Shown piece by piece: positions 18,801 through 31,908 of a DNA stretch of 64,000 bases. The translations under genes were made by a program, and so were the position numbers. The notes beneath the pieces are model-generated. The model did not search any database and was not told where the DNA came from. It saw only the letters and a list, made by a program, of their open reading frames with translations. Position 1 is the stretch's first letter. Every line of letters starts with the position of its first letter. Source of the DNA: Mugil cephalus (taxonomy: Eukaryota; Chordata; Actinopteri; Mugiliformes; Mugilidae); the NCBI RefSeq assembly GCF_022458985.1, contig NC_061786.1, forward strand, positions 16,622,974 through 16,686,973, read 5' to 3'.

Positions 18801-21800
18801 CAGCTCGAGAGGAACAGGGGGGAAAGAGAGAGGGAGAAGACTAATCATAACGTCTGAGCATGCGTGACATGTGTGTATGCGAGAAAGAGACATCACCAAA
18901 AAAATCAATGTGCGGGCAATCATGTGTGGGCTATTTTTCTTCTTTACAAAAAAAAAAAAAAAAAAAAATACAATAAGCAGTAACCAAAAGGCCCTTTCAC
19001 TATTCTCCTAAAATTATATTTTTGATTGTAGAAATTTGAGTCTGGCAGCAATTTGTTTGGGGCTGTTATTATTATAGATTAAGATTAAGATCCTAAATCA
19101 CTCAACAATCATGAAATCCAAATGAAATGAATAAATCAAGACCTGGAGCTGTCATCAGCTCACATGAATGTTTTGTTTACTAATTCCAGTTAATGAGTTC
19201 TGATACCTTACTGTTTAAAATAATAATAACAATGCATATTTTGAATTTCTGGGAGAGCTGTATTCACTGAATCTATGGTAAGAGGTGGATTTGGGACTAT
19301 GGGGCGTACCCCAAGGCACCTAATCTGTAACCCCTACATTTACCAATATTTCTACTTCAAAAGTGGTCAAATTGTCTAAGCTTTAGGATACTTTGACATA
19401 CAAACACACTGGATATTTAGTATATATTTGTGTCCTCACAACAAACTACAGCCAGATTTAACAAATCCAACTACTGGGCCTTTTCTGTGCAGCGTGCCCG
19501 CGTGGGTTTATTTTCTCGTAGTGCTCGGTCTTCCTCCCACGGCCGGTGCTTGTTGGTTTAATTGTTGATTCTAAATTTGCCGTAGGCATGCGTGCAAGTG
19601 TGAGACTGGTATTTTTGTGTGCTCACAGTTTGGGTTTGCTTTGCATTGTGTTTTCTGTTTCATCGTAGCTTTGCATGAAGGATTTTGTTTTCTAGGTTTG
19701 GCGTGGATGCACTTCTTGTCTGCACAGACCTCTGGCTCCATCCAGCAACTTTCACATGAGGTGGGCCAAGTTACATCAGTGTCAGCCCCTAATCCCCTTC
19801 TGGCTGAGAGCAGTTCCCTGCAACCAGGATCCGAGATGTTGAAAAGCACTCACAAGAAAGGTGAGGCTTTTATAGGAGAATATTAATGGACTTTCAAAGG
19901 ATATGTCAGCTTCTATAGACGTCTGGCACATATGGTTTAAATTTCGATGAGAAAAGTGTAAATAAAGAGGAGGTACATTCTGGGGGAGCTCAGAGCACCT
20001 TCTCCCTCCGTCTTTGACTCGCAGACATCCCTACGGTCTTGCACACTTTCATCTTTCTGCAACCTGACAGTAATTGCCCTGACATTTCGCAGCCATAACA
20101 CTTGTGCTCTTCGTTCCATTTCCAGCTATATTAACCTTTGCCGAATGGAGCTGAGTCGGCTGTTGTTACGTCGCTGCTCCTCTCTGTTGGGAAAGCAGAC
20201 TGACTCCTCTGTTAGGACTCTCGGAGATGCACAGCTGTCGACATCCAACTATAATACAGCACACGTACCCATAAAGTTATGACGAGGAGCAAAATACATC
20301 ATGTCCACGTTCACTAACTGAACCAGATATGTGGATAATGGATGGCTAAATATATCAACCAGTGGATCTGGCTTCTATGCAACGTGGTTTTCTGCTTCCT
20401 TGCCAACCATTGCAAATGCACCTGGTAAATTTAGTTATTCCTTTGTGAAGGGGGTAAAGGTATATATAGCATCACTGTCAACAAGCCTCTTTGGTAATTT
20501 GTACTCTGCAGTTTTCCCACGTGGGCCGCTCCTGTTGCAAAGTCAAGGGTTCACAAGGGGGTCAGGAGATAAAGGTGAATGATAACCTTGCGCTAAAATG
20601 CAATTTTCTCCTCAAAGAGAACTGAAAATCGAAATAAAAACAATACAAAAAAAACATATAAACTCTGACGTTAAATAAATGCTCCCACCCACGAATAGCT
20701 CATTATCAGACTTGTGTTTTTCTACTCACAAGAGCATTCGAAGTCTTAGTTCAGAGAGGAAGAGATTATTAGTGTTCATGTTCAGAGGTGCTGGCCAGCA
20801 GACAGAACCTGGTTAAAGAACGTGAATGGATCTTGGGAGATCAGGGACTCTGAGCTTCCTTCCCTGCTTCCCTCCTTCCTTATTCCCTTCCCTCTCACCC
20901 ATGCATCTGGTTTGGGCCTCACGTTTCTCTCTAGGATGAGGAGCAATATCTAGCGTTTCCATGGTTACACAGAATAAGCCTACATCTGGCACCAGCTATT
21001 TGGGGCACAGTTGAAATCCCCCCTCGATCGCTCTGCAGGTTTTAGGGACAGGTTCCTCGCATCTGGACTTAAAGCCTCAGAGGACGACCCGCTGCCACGA
21101 GGATGTGCTATTTAAACAGGGCAGAGATGCACTGACAGCAGGGAGGAAGCGGCGGAGGGAAAGAGGGAGATGATGGAAGGCTTGCATGCGAGTCTCTCTT
21201 AACTCCCCAACTCTGGTCGAGAAGATATTAATTATAGAGTAAGGTGAAGGAGAAGCAGCTCAACGGAAAGGCTGATTCAGCCTCACATGCGCCTCCAACA
21301 CCTATTCTCTAAGTCTCTGCACAAAAACACGCATTAACGCACGTGGGATGTGTCTGCCGGCTTCCCACTTTGACTCTCAGTCATTCATACGTTCGTGGAC
21401 TTTAAATGAACAGCTGAATCCACAGCAATCGATGCTCTTCTGTCCTCAGCGGATTATGGGTGTGTTTTGGGCGTCGGCTGTTTATGAATCGTGATCCGGA
21501 TGCTGTTATTCAAAGGCTCGGTCGTCTGAGCGCTTGTTCTCATTACAGTCAGGAGCTGATGAGGGCAGAAATAAGTGAACTGCGACGTCAGACAGGACAC
21601 ATTCATCACGGGGCCCTCCGCTGCAGAGAGGAGAAATGGGACGGGTGGAGAAAAGTGGTGGGGGAAGAAACTCCCTCCTGCTGAGATTTAGATTGGAATA
21701 AGAATAACAGGGAGGAAACCTTTGCTGTGTCCACTACCATCTGCCTGTGCGCTCCGGTGAGGGAGGCATGATAACAGCCTGGTTCGCAAGTGAGGTTGTG

Positions 21801-24800
21801 ACAGGCTGTCACGGCTTTCTTTTTGCCTCCACCAACAAATATCTGCCTCTCATGCATTTTGCATCAGCACCGATGTGGAAGGAAGAGAGAGACAGAGGAG
21901 GACAAGAAAAGGTGGAGACGGGGAGACGTGTGGAGAGAGTCAGAAGAGAAAGAGGTTGTGAGTTTAAAGAAAAACAGCCTCAAGAGTGAAAACGCTACAA
22001 GCAAGGTCAGGGGAAAATAAAAATAGGACTCTATCAGTCAACGGCCTAAGAAAAAAAATGGGCCTCAGTTGCATAACTCTCAGCATAGTCGATGAGTTTA
22101 TTCCAGCCTCTATAAAGAGAAAATTGTTGAAATGAGTCCTTGCATCATCAAAGAAGCCCCGAAGCCTCCCCCACTTCCCCCACCTCCCCCATAGACCCGC
22201 GTTTCCCCAACAGATTCAGATGTTTGTCGCCACTTTTGACGGCCGCAGCAGTGAGGCCTAAAAGGGCTCTCTCTGCCGACGCTGCACCAGTCAGCCTCTG
22301 TTTCCATGGTTACGGCCCCGGAAAAAAAAAAAAAGAAAAAAAAGTTTTTAGATTATGGTAGATGATGTGATGGAGTGTGTTATGCGCACGGTGTGCATCC
22401 CAGCGGAGCCGTGTGTTTGCCTTTCTCCCGGTTTCCCGTAGCCTGCGCGGACAGAACGCGAGGCGCAGTCTCAGTGCTTTCAGACGTTAAACAGATTTTA
22501 AAGGGAAGCGTCTGGAGAACAATTCTTAGAGGGACGAGACTGCTAGTGCAGAGGAAGAATAAAGGGCTTTGAAATTCAAAAGATCCAGCACAAAACCTTG
22601 CAATATATCGCAACACCGTGCGCAGACGGCCGCCTCTTGTCTCGCGGCGTCTGAACGTGGGACAAATGGGATAATCCTCCAGACGGTATCTCATATATTT
22701 TGGCATGTTGTGTGTGTTCGTGGGCTTGTTTTGAAGCTTGAATGCACTGGCACGGATATGCAGTCAGCATTTTAATATTTAGTACTTTGGTGATCTACCA
22801 GTTCAGAGATGTGTGTTCATTCACACCAGTGTAGAATTACTAGATGTAGAGCGTGTGGTATATAAGAACTGAACATACTGTGAATCCACTGAGGGGGAGC
22901 CTTGGAAAATTAGGTCGCCTGACAACGTGCACGTTAAATGTGACATTTTTTCTTTTTGTAGCACGTGTATTTAAATGCACTACAGCATGGATCTTCAACA
23001 AGGGGAAGGGAGTCGTGGAGGCACTGCAAGGGGGTCGCAAAATCTTTGGTTGATTAGACATTCTTTATATCCTTGGCTTGCAAAATGTTGCACCACAGTG
23101 TCATTATCTGGAGCTGTTTGTATATATGAATATGACTCGAATAACTAATTATCTTTCCTGCATTTCAAAAATAATTAACATCTCGCTCGGATGTAACGCA
23201 TTCTTTTCACGTTTGCCCAAATGAAAACTGTTATTTTCTCTGCAGAGGGATGTCTCCTTGACAGAAACTCCTTTCCCGAGAGGAGGCTTCTTCTGACCGT
23301 TTTCCAGTCTTAATGAGTCACGGGAGCAGACAGCGGCAACGAGATGGCACAATATATTTATAATAGCCGCTTTGTTTGTTTTGTGTTCGCAGCAGCGGGA
23401 GCCGACTTCCCTGTAAAATTGAGGACAAAACAAATATATTGGATCTCAATACATCAGTAAATGGTAATTATTCTGCTGGTTAGGATCCCGAGGGGGAAAC
23501 ATGGAGATCTGGTGTCTGTCAATTAGTGTGAGACTTTCCCTGAAGTGGCCTATAGCGAGGCACCGAACGATATGGATCCAGAGTGTGCATGCCTGAGTGC
23601 GTGTGTGGTTTTTGTTTTAATTAAACTGTAGGGTACAATTTTACATGGAACACTAACGTCTTGTCACCAGGCCCCACATTGACAAAGGTTACAGTTAAGT
23701 TAGGGTAAGGAGCTAGTGAATGCATTACGTCAGTGAAAGGTTGACACACAGATAGAAAGACAAGTTTATGTGTATGTGTTGTAAGTTTTTTAGTGTATGT
23801 GTTGTGTGTGTCTAGAATTGGGCAATAACTGGAGATGATTTGATTTGCTCTTTATATTTTTGCTTGGGGAATGCCTAATTATGCCAAACCTTCAAGTAAT
23901 GATGTTTATTACCTTTTATATTTGTGTGTCTCTGTGTGTGGTGCGTACGTTCGTGAAAATAAGCCCAGAGGGGAGTGTCTGGCTGCAGCTTTTACTGGCA
24001 AGACGTGCTGTTGCTATGGCAAACAACAATGCGTCTGTCCACAGGAAACACCGCCCAATTCATTTGTGCGCGGTGCATCTGGTTCAAAGATGAAGGAAAG
24101 GTGGGCACGGCACTTTTTTTTTTTTTATCAGCTTTTCTTTTTGTTTTACATTGTCTCTATATATAGCTCTGACTCTCACACAAACAGATGGACGGCCACA
24201 AGTACCCTACGTGTGTGATGCGTGCGTTTGATATCCACTTAATGACTCCGAAGTGCTACTAATATGATTGACCAAAGGCACTGCTTCTCCTTCTCCGTCT
24301 CCCTCTCGCGCTCGTCCCGGTATCAGGCCGTGCTGAAGACGGAGTGAGTAATGCGAGTCCATCCAGGCTCTGTAATTAGATTTGTGCACGTCCAGTTTCA
24401 GAACAAAGACCTGGTGTGGGAGTCTAGCAACGTGCACATACTAAGCCGTTCTATTTTCTTCTCTCTTTTTTTTTTTTTTTTTAAATCTCTTCCTCTGCCT
24501 CTACGGTGGGAGGTAGAGAGGGCATCAAACAAACTGTGGGTCAAAGGTCACATACACACTGATCCACATAAAGCATGAGTGGATTTTTCTTCTTGTTTTC
24601 GTCGCAGATCGGCAACTTTCATTATACAGAGCTTCTTCCACCATTGGTTGATCAGAGCTGCAAGAGTTCATTCATTTGCAATCACAAGATCATGAATATA
24701 TTATTAATAACTGATCACTCGTACTAGAAAAAAGTACTTTAAACTATTTTTGCATAAACTATGTGCTAAATGTACCTATTAAATGTAATCACTATTTAAT

Positions 24801-24900
24801 GTGCAATTCTACATTCTACTGAATAATGTAAACAACAGAAAACATTCTTTTTAAATGACTTTCAACCAAGTCGTCCACAAGGCACCGCAACAGTCTTTGG
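18801..24900. other. Intergenic between the slc35g2 and stag1 promoters, left part
   Basis: No coding exon or RNA gene was recognised. It holds poly(A) near 18948-18968, purine-rich stretches near 21870-21970 and assorted short unsupported ORFs. Being shared by two divergent promoters, it may hold regulatory elements, but none can be named from sequence. Confidence 0.4.
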
Positions 24901-24910
24901 CTGCATTATA

Positions 24911-25484
24911 CACACTCACTGGACAGTTCATTAAGTACACTATTAAAAATGAATGTGGTCTAATATATTATACATTTCACGGTGTAGTTACACACTTTAA
25001 GTCAGCTTTAATCTATGGAGACGTTCGCTACTTCGAAATAAATTTGACGTTGTGGATTAATTCTTGACGCGCACTCATTTGCCAGTTCATTAGGTACACT
25101 ACTGAAAACAAATGCATTCTCCCGCACTCATTTCCCCTACACGACTGCTATATGGTTCAGTTTATGCGGAAATAGAGTGGAAAGGGAGGTAATTCAGCTT
25201 TATTTTGAAGGATGTCATTTGTGCTGCTGTTAAGGTGGATTGAAGTAAAGACAAAAGGTGTTTCTGTTATTTAGCCCGCCGACTAAAATGGGATTGTCAA
25301 AATAATAGAAATGTGTGTCGGTACGTCGCAATTCAATACGAGTACAAAATGCAAAATGCAGAAAATGAATCCACAGTTGAAACGACAGCTCTCGGTCGTT
25401 TGAAAATGCCATGACAATAGGATTTGGTGCATATTAGAATGCATTTGTTTCCGTGTGTACCTAATGAACTGGCAACTGAGGGTG
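24911..25484. mobile_element. TIR DNA element, about 415 bp, plus one extra terminal repeat
   Basis: A left end at 25072-25099 contains GCCAGTTCATTAGGTACAC. The right end at 25455-25484 is its inverse (GTGTACCTAATGAACTGGC). The preceding CACTCATTT is matched by the inverse of AACTGAGGGTG. A third related end (GGACAGTTCATTAAGTACAC) lies at 24921-24940, so a second, partial copy abuts the element. This end sequence resembles a dispersed fish TIR repeat I know as CACTCACTGGCCACTTTATT. No transposase ORF. Confidence 0.75.
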
Positions 25485-27430
25485 TGTTTTAACTGTACAA
25501 TGGAATAAAATATATTGTGAAGAATCCTGACTCATAACTGCAGAAGTTTATAAATCCTATACTATTCATTTATTAAACCTGTGACGATTAAACTGTCATA
25601 TTATAATGAATCTGCTTTCACCAGTGTATCTAAAAGACTGACACATGCCTCTATGTTCTAATTGTGGATAGATATTTTGTGAGGGATTTTGTTTTAAGTA
25701 TTTTTAATAAATTCTATGCTTTTCCAAAGGGTGCATGTATGTGTGACCTTTAACCCTTTAAAGTACACTCACTGAAATACTTGGAAATCCAAAATGTTCA
25801 CCTTAGACAGTTTTGTACTTTTGTGATGTTCTTCAAAATGTTTCATTTTCATGTAGAAAATCAAGGTCAGTGAAGTTACCATATACGGTTCTTTGTCCTT
25901 AAGTGGTAAACGAATGTAAACGGGCCACTTCGTCGTGGTACCTAATGAAGCGTTCGTGCAGAGGTGGACCTTGAAGACCACATTTGACCCTGAGAATGTT
26001 TCTTTCATCTTGATCTCTGATTGGACATTGCCACAGTGAAGGTGTGCTGTAATCTAAAGGAGGTCCAATGAGTGTGTGACTTTTGTTTTTGTCCAACCAG
26101 TATATATATTTAGTGCTGTTCTATGACAATAGACATGAAGAAACGTATTTTAAAGCTCTACAGTGTATAGGTAACTACTCCAGCCTGGGAGACATACATT
26201 CATTTTTATTCCTTGGCTTTCAACCTAGCATGAGACCCTCTTATTCTACCTGTGTACAGCACTTTATATCGACTGTGGCTGTTTTTAACATGCTATATGA
26301 ATAAAGTTGAGTTAAGGTGCAACTCACAGAGCTGTCAAAAAGCTAGTATGTTGCTATGATGCTATCATCTCTCATTGAGAGGAAGCATGTTATGAGAATA
26401 TCTGAGTCCAAAAAACAAGCTCTCCTCCTCTCTCTGTCTCTAAGATGTGGACTTGACGTCTACGAATGCCACATGCACACCATATTTTCTTCCCTCATTG
26501 TCAAATTTGCACCCAAATGCATATATTGTATATAATGTTAAGTCATTGCACTATTCATTTTTGCAGTACTGATCACCAGGTGTGTGTGTTTCTTATTTAT
26601 TTTATGTATATATTTATTATAATTAGTTTATTATCTGTTACTTAATAGTTGCCTGCTCCGTGTGCCCTTAATTGCCCCCTGGCTTTTCTGAATCTGCCTC
26701 ACTGAGAGAAAATAGGGAATGCAATTTAAAACAAGTGCCTGAAGTTGCCATATATGGTTCCTCGCGCCACGAAAGATTTTTTTAAATTTATTTTTATACA
26801 GCACATACATGTATTTATATATACACATACATACCTTTATACACACTCAAAAACATATTAAACATAATAATAGTACAAAAGAATTACAAAAAGCAGTAGT
26901 TTAGTAGTACAAAAAAACAAGAAGGCTTAATCTCAAATAGTCTTATTATTATATTATTAAAAAAAAAACAATATGATACTTCCAATCACAGAAATACAAT
27001 TTACCTTTTCTTTTTCTTAAAAAAAATATATGCATATGTACACAGTCACATATACATACAAAAAAAAGAAAGAAGAATATAATAAAATGTCATCATTGCC
27101 ATTGTACGGCAATAAAGGAGGCCTAAAGTCCCCCTAGGTGCTGTAGAAGAACAGGAGTAGAAAAAATAAATAGAAGATAAAGAAAATGTAAAAAAATAAA
27201 ATAAAAAATAGAATAAGAAAAAACATGTCCTAAACGAACATGTCCTAATGATCCTACTCACAAATAGTAAGAATTAATATGTTGTTAGTGCACGTCACTG
27301 GGAATTATTGCACATGATATGGACTTAACCAAATACCAAACAACAACAACAAAAAAAACACTCTGATGAGAGTGTAGAAGAAAATAATTAAATTGATTAG
27401 TACCGTATTATTAAAATAAGAGAGAGAGTG
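25485..27430. other. Intergenic, right part; retroposon-like tails
   Basis: AT-rich, no gene. 26255-26316 (GTACAGCACTTTAT ... CTATATGAATAAAGTTGAG) has the form of a LINE/SINE 3' tail common in fish. 26810-27260 is A-rich and low in complexity. Confidence 0.4.
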
Positions 27431-27544
27431 AATGGGGGGGTGTCTAGTTGCTCCGGTACGCGTCCCCGTCAGTGATGTGTTGGGTCCCTCCCTTCACTTC
27501 CATGCTCGCCCCCGTAGGCGCGCCCCCGCCGCGGCCCGGTGTGT

Positions 27545-27558
27545 CCGCCAGGGGGCAG
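27545..27558 (+). promoter_or_regulatory. CTCF-like motif 1
   Basis: CCGCCAGGGGGCAG fits the core CTCF consensus CCASYAGRKGGCRS with one permissible change at position 3. Confidence 0.55.
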
Positions 27559-27612
27559 CTGTGTCGCGGTCTGAGGCTGCGCCGCTCCCGCTGCATCACG
27601 GAGAGGAAAATA

Positions 27613-27626
27613 CCACCAGATGGCGG
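27613..27626 (+). promoter_or_regulatory. CTCF-like motif 2, overlapping a YY1-like site
   Basis: CCACCAGATGGCGG fits CCASYAGRKGGCRS at every position, in the same orientation as motif 1 and 68 bp from it. Its right half AGATGGCGG also fits the YY1 consensus, so YY1 is an alternative occupant. Confidence 0.55.
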
Positions 27627-27967
27627 TTTAGGATTGCTGCTCTTCTCTCAAGGCGCGGTTCCGCTCGCACGGCCAATTTTCAATATTAAAATACGAACCA
27701 AATTTAGACAAAAATCGATTTATTATCTCGGAAGGCGACGACCGATTTGGCGATGGTCGCTGAAGGTGAGTGCCTTGTGTTTTTGTCGTGTTTTGTGCGG
27801 CGGGAAGGGGCACGGAGCTCAGATTAAAGATGGTGGACACAGACATGGAAGACTGGTCGGTTGGGGGATGGGCGCTAGCGGGCTAACGGAGGTGAATGTG
27901 CTTTCTCCCTCTTCCTCAGTTACATTATAGCCTAGCAGAGCCGTTAGCTTGCGAGCTAGCCCCTCCA

Positions 27968-27968
<1 letters not shown>

Positions 27969-27999
<31 letters not shown>
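27969..27999 (+). repeat. Poly(A) tract, 31 bases
   Basis: An uninterrupted A run about 200 bp into intron 1. No SINE body was recognised directly upstream. Confidence 0.9.
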
Positions 28000-28001
<2 letters not shown>

Positions 28002-31000
28002 TTTCAACTTGCTAGAAGGGCAAGTGGCCGCCGCAGCACCGGCCTGTTTTCGCCACCAAATTTCAACCCGGTGCTGGAGTTTGTCTGGCTTGTCAACAAA
28101 TAAAGAGCCATGCGGTGTGACGTGTTTTCTTGCTCTTTGCACGGCAGGATTCAGAGCATCACCTTCTCTCATTTACACGGCCGTATTACGACTGCACAGT
28201 GTTGCCCTCCTGCCTCTGCTCTGCCTTTCTCTTGCTTGGATTTGTCATCAGCTCAAACATCCTCCACGTTGTTGTTATTGTTGACATTTTTATTCGCATA
28301 CACCAAAAACGTTTCCTAGTTGCTACTTTTTTTCTCTCTCTCTCTCTATCTCTCTTCCCCCTCTTCTGTGTCAACATCAGCACCCCCAGCTTCAAGTTTT
28401 CAGAGTGGTGGCGACTTTTAAACATGTTGCATTTTTTTTTATTTTATTCTAATTAATGACAGCACCTGTCTGATTTGGAAGTATAAAACTGCAGACGTGC
28501 AAACATGATTATTGTGGCGCTTCCCGCCCCCTTCTGTGCGGGAAGCAGGCAACACAGAGCGGGGGGGAAACGTGAGTCACATTAGGGGGGGATGGGCTCC
28601 ACCAGTCGCCCCTACAGGTTTACAAGGGTTCCAGTCCCAGATCTCCCCTCCCCTGCCTCACTGACCCCTCCATAGCTTTACCCTGTGGAGGCTAGTTTGT
28701 GGGGTGATTGGTGGGGGGTGGTTCGTTGATGGCGGGTCAGAGTGCATCCTGGCTTGTGTGAATGAATCTCAGATTGTTGCATAACCGCTTTGTTTACAGT
28801 CAGCCATGTGATTTCTCATGCAGGCTGTCTTGGATTGCTATCTGCAGCGTGCATGCCTGCCAACTTTCATTATCACTTTCAACCACACACTGCACAAATC
28901 TCATGCTATCAATCCTGCAGGACGAGCTGTGAGAAGTTTCCTGTGTCGGTTGTTCAAAATAGAACTGATTTTGTGTCTTTTTTTTTGATGTTGCAGTTGA
29001 AAGTGCATTGATAAGATAACAGTTCTGATTAAATCCAAGTTTGGCGATGGTTGCGCTGTTGAACATTTGTTTACAATAACCAGAGGAGCTGTTGACGTAA
29101 CTATGTCTTCATTTTCTGTGGTTCGTAGTAATGCGGAATAACAACACATGTTTCTATTAGACTAGATAGATTTTATTCGGCAAATGCACAGTTATACATA
29201 GTACAATGTACAGTGAAATGTATTGTACCTGTTGCCAGTAGTAAACAAAAAAAGTACCACAGTAGAAACAGTAATAATTCCTCACAGCACACAAGGTTAA
29301 AAAGTATAGGTATCAATTTATAACTGCAAAATAATATAAAACTGAATAAACTGTAAACTTGGTAGCTCATATTTACATTAATTTACAATATTTTAAAGCA
29401 GCTTTGTAAATAAAGTACACTTATGCATTGGTACTTAAGTCCAGTTAAGGCTTATTTTCACGAACTAATTTTAGCCAGTAGGCTAAATAATAGCAACGCC
29501 TTCATTTTGTTATTGTTTTGTCCAATGCAATTCAACAGCACCACAAACTATATCCTACAAAATTACCATAAAGTTGAATTACCACCTTCCTGATACTGTT
29601 TCAGTGTAAAGTGAGCGTTATAACACTCGTGGAAGAAGATTTATTGCAGGACTGTTATGTATTCCACAGTAGTTTGGGTAGTATGTATCTACAGAATCCT
29701 CTCTTTTGATGGATAATGTTTAAAAAACGTTTGACATCCTTACAGGAACTGTCTCACTGAGGCTAACAATTGGTCTGTGCTATTTGAACTTCCTGCTGCA
29801 CTAGATCATCTACTGCTGCACATGATTTTTTAGTAGGTCTTGATTGCAACAAAGCAATTGTCCTACAGTTGCAGTCTGCCTTTGCATTTGTTTGTCTGTT
29901 GCATGTCGTACTCACAAAACACAACATTGCAAATGTAGCATGCAGTGTTTGAATACCAACTTATCTGCCTTCCAAAATGCTGGTTTAGGTATAGCCGTAC
30001 TTGCACATCCATACAGTTGGTCTCATGTGAAAAGAAGTGCTCTGGATTTTTGGCCTTGTGGTGAATAAATCCTCTGTGCACAACACACTTTCATCTCAAT
30101 ATCTGCACAGTCTTTATTTCTATCTGCAGTATGCACAGATGGATATTCAGTCAAACTCCCGTCCAACCTTGCCTCTGGCTTGGGAATGAAAACTGGTTTG
30201 AAGCTGACATTCAGTGACATTGCTTGCATAACTTTCCAAAGGTGACTGATGTGAAGAACGTGTCATTGTTTAAACCTTGTAGTGAAAAATCCTCCTTCCC
30301 TTTTTTCAATCTCTTGAATCTCTTGGTTCGTTTGCCCTGGCTCTTCTAATAGAAAATCTATAAAAGTTTGAGAATCATATAATTGCGCTCATTAATAGTA
30401 TATGCTCAGAGTGTAGTTTGTTGTAAATTTGAATGCCAGTGAATATATAATGGATATTTGTTGTATTGCAGTGCTAATTGACTTTATAAATAGGTCTTTA
30501 AGATTTGCAGTAATTATTTTTAGACCTTGTTTTCAGACCTTGAATGAAACTGTGAAGCGCAGACTTGGATCCTGTATTCTGAATGGAGCCATTTGATCAT
30601 CACTAAGCTAGAGGCTCTCACTATTCCACTGTGCTCTGTGCTTTTTTGTTAGAGCCATATGCTTATAATGATACAGCTCAAGGGATTATGTAATGGGCTT
30701 GACATTTGTCAGAGCTCATTACACGGTGACCTTGATTCATGATGTTGGCTATGGAAAGAACAATGTTTCCTGTTCGTAGTCTTGTCCAGCCTTTGGTGGT
30801 TTTCAGCTCAAAGGAATCCTGCTGTAGAAGAACCATATATACTGAAACCTGCCCTCATTAGTCTCTTTTAACTAGCTCTGTTAATACAATAATGGAATAA
30901 TGATTTTAAGTTATTATAATAAGAATGATCCAGTGTCCTGAATGCATTTAAAATACCAGCATTAGTATGATGTTAATATTCGTGCTATGTGCGTGTTACG

Positions 31001-31462
31001 TCCAATGTTTAAGTGCTACAACAGTGTGATTATTGGGTCTTTATTTGAAAGAAAGCCTTGCATCTTTCCAGTATGCGCACAGCCCTGCGGAAGACCTTCT
31101 GAAATAGTTTTGTCACCCCTGGCTTATTCAAAGCTCACACTGTAATGTGGTTTCCTGTTATGTAATTAGCTGCATTGCTGTGTTGTCAAACCAGCTGCCT
31201 GTCACTTCTCTAGTCTGGAATGAGGTTACAGCTTGTAAAGCTGCGCTGGAATAAAGTTGCAGTAGGTCTCAGAATTTTTTTAAGCGTCATTCTGGAGAAA
31301 CTGCTTTAGTGGAGAAAGTGAAGAGGATATCCGTCATTACATGTTCGATATGCAAAAGTGAAAAATACCAGCTTGAAACGAGATTCACAGTTGTCTTTTT
31401 GCATTTGTTTAGTGACTTATGGCTGTATGGAGACCCTAGTCTCTTTTGTTGGGGCAGGATTA
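28000..31462. other. Intron 1 segment without gene
   Basis: No exon recognised. A possible minus-strand retroposon end lies at about 29156-29300 (agatagattttattcggcaa and tacaatgtacagtgaaatg). The family is uncertain. Confidence 0.4.
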
Positions 31463-31908
31463 TAAACCGATCAGGCATAGCATTATGACCACCTTCCTGG
31501 TATCGCGTTGGTCTCCTTTGTACCTCCAAAATAGTTGTGATTCATCAGAGAATGGACACGGGCCTTCTGTCCTATGGTGTCCTTGTGGGGAGAGGCTTCT
31601 GTGGATCCCAGAAATACTTGATCAGTTTGGGATCTACAAAACCTTTTGCTGTTTGAGTTGTTCCGAAAGCATTTTTGGGTGTGTCTCTGTGTCAGGCTGC
31701 ATCCTGCTGGGGATGGCTGCTGCCATCAAAGAGTGTCATTGCTTTGGGGCGGGGGTGCCTGGTCTGGTCTGGTCTGGTCTAGGTGTGTGGTACAGTTAAC
31801 ATTCACACGAATGCCATGTCCAAATGTTTCCCGGCAGAACATTGAATTGATGGTTAGTGTTATTTACTTCTCCTGTCAGTGGTCATAATGTTGTGGCTGA
31901 TAGGTGTA
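31463..31908 (+). mobile_element. Family A TIR element, copy 1 (about 446 bp)
   Basis: The left end is TAAACCGATCAGGCATAGCA and continues TTATGACCACC. The right end is the inverse form GGTCATAATGTTGTGGCTGA followed by TAGGTGTA. The interior includes ATACTTGATCAGTTTGGGAT and GGGGATGGCTGCTGCCATCA. No transposase is encoded. The ends match a dispersed non-autonomous DNA transposon family of fish. Confidence 0.8.

Larger units (their letters stand above)
27435..27765 (+). promoter_or_regulatory. stag1: CpG-rich promoter and non-coding exon 1 of stag1
   Basis: GC- and CpG-dense from about 27440 to 27680 with no TATA box, then an exon ending GGTCGCTGAAG|gtgagt at 27765/27766, an excellent donor. 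The next exon consistent with it is 53281-53524, which carries the STAG1 start codon. The transcription start is not determined, so the left edge is approximate. Two CTCF-like motifs lie inside. Confidence 0.7.
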
